Of a DNA stretch of 25,908 bases, positions 23,875 to 25,908 are shown piece by piece. The notes under the pieces are model-generated. The model worked only from the letters and a program-made list of their open reading frames with translations, did no database searches and had not been told where the DNA came from. The position numbers were made by a program, and so were the translations under genes. Position 1 is the stretch's first letter. Each line of letters begins with the position of its first letter. Origin of the DNA: Acidobacteriaceae bacterium (lineage in GTDB: Bacteria > Acidobacteriota > Terriglobia > Terriglobales > Acidobacteriaceae); assembly GCA_027307295.1 (NCBI GenBank), contig DAHUXF010000003.1, forward strand, positions 1 to 25,908, read 5' to 3'.

Positions 23875-24868
23875 ACACAACTTCCGGCAGCGGCCCGGAC
23901 TTGTGCCCCATCTGGACCATGACTGTGGCCGCCAGAACGCCGGCGATTCCCAGCACCTGCAGTGGACGCAGGGTTTCATGAACAAAGGCAACTGCAAACA
24001 GGATGGCGAAAACCGGCTCCAGGCAGCTGGTGACGACCGCCCGGGTTGGATCAAGATACTTCAAACCCGTGAAATAGAGAATGTAGGGCAGCACCATGGA
24101 GAGACAGGCAAACAGGAACAGAAACTCCCATTGCTGTCCGCTGTAATGCGCTTCTGCCAGCCGCCAGGGCGGGTTTACGATCAACCACATCGCTGCCGCA
24201 CTCAAAAGCACAAAAAACATCACGGTAAGCTGATGATTGCGGGTCACCAACCCCTGTCCGGCAATGTTGTAAAAAGTGTAGCCAAAAGATGCCAGCAGTG
24301 ACGCCGCAACGCCTATCACGCTCAGACGCACGTTGGAATGGAACAGCCCGATGACCAGCGCCGTGCCCACCAGAGCAATGAACACCGCGATGATCTTCTG
24401 CAACGTCGGCCGTTCCCTTCCGCGTGCGACCATATAAAACAAGACCCACACGGGAGCAGTGTACTGGACCGTGATTGCCAGAGAGACGGTGGCCTTCTGT
24501 ATGGCCAGATAATAAAAGTAATTCGAGCAGGCCACGCCCAAAGTACCCACCAGGGCGCAGAGTCCAAGATCGCGCCGGCCAATCCTGAAGATGCCCCGGC
24601 CAAAACGCAGCAGCAACAACGGTCCAAGCACGAGGACCGTAAAGCTCGTCCGGGCCTGGGTCAGCACCACGGGGGAAATTAAGACGTGCCCGGCAAAGAG
24701 GCTCCCATTGAAAATGGCTTTGCCAAAAGTGGCGGCAGCGCCCCAGCAAAATGTGGCCGCAGCAATAAAGAAATAGCCCCGCCACGGATGTTTCTCCGCT
24801 GCAGGGCCACGGACTTCTATGGCAGATGAATTACTTGGCAAGCATCTGGTCCAGGCGTTCAGGATCAA
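23873..24868 (-). CDS. EamA-family (DMT superfamily) transporter
   Basis: Integral inner-membrane protein of about 331 residues with about ten hydrophobic helices in two EamA repeats (roughly residues 30-165 and 175-320). Typical segments are YFFIAAATFCWGAAATFGK, the conserved LDPTRAVVTSCLEPVFAILF and HETLRPLQVLGIAGVLAA. The family exports amino acids, nucleosides or other metabolites. The substrate cannot be told. There is no ATG near the N-terminus. TTG codons at 24868 and 24841 are the available starts, and both lie inside the 3' end of the glutaredoxin gene in another frame. Translation is therefore probably coupled to that gene. Start position is uncertain. Confidence 0.88.
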   Translation of the reverse strand: MILNAWTRCLPSNSSAIEVRGPAAEKHPWRGYFFIAAATFCWGAAATFGKAIFNGSLFAGHVLISPVVLTQARTSFTVLVLGPLLLLRFGRGIFRIGRRDLGLCALVGTLGVACSNYFYYLAIQKATVSLAITVQYTAPVWVLFYMVARGRERPTLQKIIAVFIALVGTALVIGLFHSNVRLSVIGVAASLLASFGYTFYNIAGQGLVTRNHQLTVMFFVLLSAAAMWLIVNPPWRLAEAHYSGQQWEFLFLFACLSMVLPYILYFTGLKYLDPTRAVVTSCLEPVFAILFAVAFVHETLRPLQVLGIAGVLAATVMVQMGHKSGPLPEVV

Positions 24869-25070
24869 ACCCGATCATAACCTGGTCACCGACGATGATC
24901 GTGGGAGTGGAACGGCTGTTGTAAGTTCGCACCAGCTCAAACACCGCCTGCTGGTCAGAACTAACGTCTTTTACCTGGAATTGGATACCTTTCTCCGAAA
25001 GGTAGGACTCAGCCCATTCGCAGGGCGGTCAGCCGGGCTGGCTGTAAACCACAACCTTCTTCGTCGTCAT
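24831..25070 (-). CDS. Glutaredoxin with in-frame TGA at the active site (probable selenoprotein)
   Basis: Read through the TGA at 25031-25029, this frame encodes 79 residues with a complete glutaredoxin/NrdH-like pattern. The opening strand KKVVVYSQPG leads to the active site U14-P-P-C17, where the TGA replaces the first cysteine of the usual CPPC. Then come EWAESYLSEKG, QFQVKDVSSD, the cis-proline turn STPTIIVGDQV and GFDPERLDQML. Length and layout are normal for the family, and the 65 codons after the TGA contain no other stop. A SECIS-like hairpin follows the TGA. I infer a thiol-disulphide oxidoreductase with selenocysteine. The alternative is a nonsense mutation of TGC, or a sequencing error. 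The start is the ATG at 25070 with a weak GGGGGA site. It lies between osmC and the EamA gene, so a redox-defence role is likely. Confidence 0.8.
24986..25004 (-). promoter_or_regulatory. SECIS-like hairpin after the in-frame TGA
   Basis: On the minus strand TACCTTTC and GAAAGGTA form a perfect 8-bp stem with a 3-nt loop GGA. The stem starts 24 nt after the TGA, so the apical loop is 32 nt after it. From memory, the bacterial SECIS model asks for a stem-loop with at least one G in the first two loop bases and a 16-37 nt TGA-to-loop distance. Both hold here. The hairpin lies in codons that read SYLSEKGI, so it is compatible with coding use. Confidence 0.6.
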
Positions 25071-25158
25071 TTCAAATTTTCCCCCAATTCACAAATAGAT
25101 TCTGCCGGAACACGCCGGTTTCATTTTTTTGTTATGTCCAGGCCGTCATTTCGGATCT

Positions 25159-25569
25159 TCAACTCGCATCTTCAACCAGGCGGATTTCCGTGGTGATGCG
25201 GGCTGTAGACTTCAGCATAGCTGAGACAGAGCAATACTTCCCTTCGGACAACCGGACCGCGTCTTCCACGGCCTTGTGTGCGACTTTTCCCGAAATGGTA
25301 TAGATCAGCTTGATGCAGGTGTAAACGGTTGGCGGTTCCTTGGCTCGTTCCGCCTCGGCATGCACATGGACCCCGGTAAATGGCTCCCGCTTCTTGCGCA
25401 GAATGCTCACCACATCCGTCGCCGTACACGCACAAAGCCCGACCAGTACCAAATCCATGGGGCCGGCGGCGGTGTTGCTCTGACGGTCCGAATCAATCAC
25501 AATGGCATGCCCATTGATATTCCCGACAAACCGCTCGTGATCGATCCAGCTTATTTGCGCTTCAACCAT
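25159..25569 (-). CDS. OsmC-family peroxiredoxin/organic hydroperoxide resistance protein
   Basis: A protein of 136 residues from the ATG at 25569 (GAGG 5 nt upstream), the usual OsmC length. The frame is open to 25734, but those extra residues look unlike a protein. Features are an N-terminal strand region (QISWIDHERFVG), then GPMDLVLVGLCACTATDVVSILRKK with the first reactive cysteine, then SEGKYCSVSAMLKSTARIT with the second. This two-cysteine layout fits the OsmC/Ohr superfamily, which reduces organic peroxides with reductant from thiol systems. It lies 88 nt upstream of the probable selenocysteine glutaredoxin on the same strand, suggesting joint regulation. Confidence 0.9.
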   Translation of the reverse strand: MVEAQISWIDHERFVGNINGHAIVIDSDRQSNTAAGPMDLVLVGLCACTATDVVSILRKKREPFTGVHVHAEAERAKEPPTVYTCIKLIYTISGKVAHKAVEDAVRLSEGKYCSVSAMLKSTARITTEIRLVEDAS

Positions 25570-25908
25570 GCCTGCCTCATCGCGAGAAACTCTATCATAC
25601 GGCAGGGTTCGCCACAGGGCTTGCAGGCGACTGCACAGGCAAGTTCTTGCGGCGGTGCCGTCTGCTGTCCTAATCGGCTGAAACAGGCCCAAACTCAACG
25701 TTTTGAGGCCCGTTAAACCTTTAAATACAGACAACTTACAAAGTAAAGCAGGTGGGCAAGAGTTACCTATTGCCTCAGAGTTTCAAGGTCCCGAGCAGCT
25801 ATAAAACCAAAGCTGAACCCCAGTTCCGGAGATTGAGGAGAGGACTATAGAAGGAAAAATTGCCCGCGTTGATTCTGTTGGATTTAGAGGATCGCGGGTG
25901 AATGGCTA
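25570..25908. other. Right flank upstream of osmC
   Basis: No complete gene is supported here. The stretch should hold the osmC promoter, but I see no strong -35/-10 pair. A GAGGAGAGG stretch near 25835 is followed by an open plus-strand frame (IEGKIARVDSVGFRGSRVNG) that runs off the window. It has no ATG, GTG or TTG start in the right place, so I do not call it. Confidence 0.4.

Noticed and set aside
25015..25029. GCCC/GGGC stem right after the TGA as the SECIS element
   Set aside because: Its loop is only about 7 nt after the TGA, too close for the bacterial SECIS rule. The 8-bp hairpin at 24986-25004 fits better.
24819..25196. 125-codon plus-strand frame over the glutaredoxin gene
   Set aside because: It is antisense to the glutaredoxin frame, has no ribosome site and its translation shows no family features. 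It is a shadow, and would mask the real gene.

Overview
The window looks like a chromosomal segment of a Gram-negative soil-type bacterium, most likely of the Acidobacteriota (Terriglobia-like). This is inferred from gene content and protein style: moderate GC, an NtrC/NtrY pair, many secreted beta-rich proteins with SdrD/carboxypeptidase-regulatory-like domains, BON proteins and type IV minor pilins. No rRNA or tRNA gene was seen to confirm it. No insertion sequence, CRISPR array or phage gene was recognised.

Left part (344-4592, minus strand): an apparent operon of an ABC-transporter ATPase, a sigma-54-dependent response regulator and an NtrY-like histidine kinase. Upstream of it lies a small secreted HEAT-repeat protein. 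Then on the plus strand (5055-8045): a beta-CASP metallo-beta-lactamase-fold nuclease, a small secreted protein and an RMD1/DUF155-like tail-anchored protein.

Middle (8058-13721, minus strand): a compact four-gene cluster of two related secreted beta-sandwich proteins, a two-domain periplasmic Ig-fold chaperone-like protein and a ~1000-residue outer-membrane protein. The last combines a secretin-type pilus N-domain, a long beta-barrel-like region and SdrD-like domains. Together they look like a divergent chaperone-usher-like surface-fibre system. Next come a two-BON-domain secreted protein (plus), a secreted protein with an anchorless pilin-like C-terminus (minus), a secreted alpha-helical protein whose signal peptide is out of frame (minus), a DHH phosphoesterase (minus) and a small secreted carboxypeptidase-regulatory-like protein (minus).

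Right part: a type IV pilus minor pilin operon, GspH/FimT-PilV-PilW-PilX (19730-23809, plus), ending in a strong intrinsic terminator. Facing it on the minus strand are OsmC, a glutaredoxin and an EamA transporter. The glutaredoxin (24831-25070) cannot be read as an ordinary ORF because a TGA sits exactly where the first active-site cysteine belongs (U-P-P-C). A perfect 8-bp hairpin with a GGA loop begins 24 nt after that TGA, which fits the bacterial SECIS layout. It is therefore a probable selenocysteine glutaredoxin and is the most notable item here, together with the chaperone-usher-like cluster.
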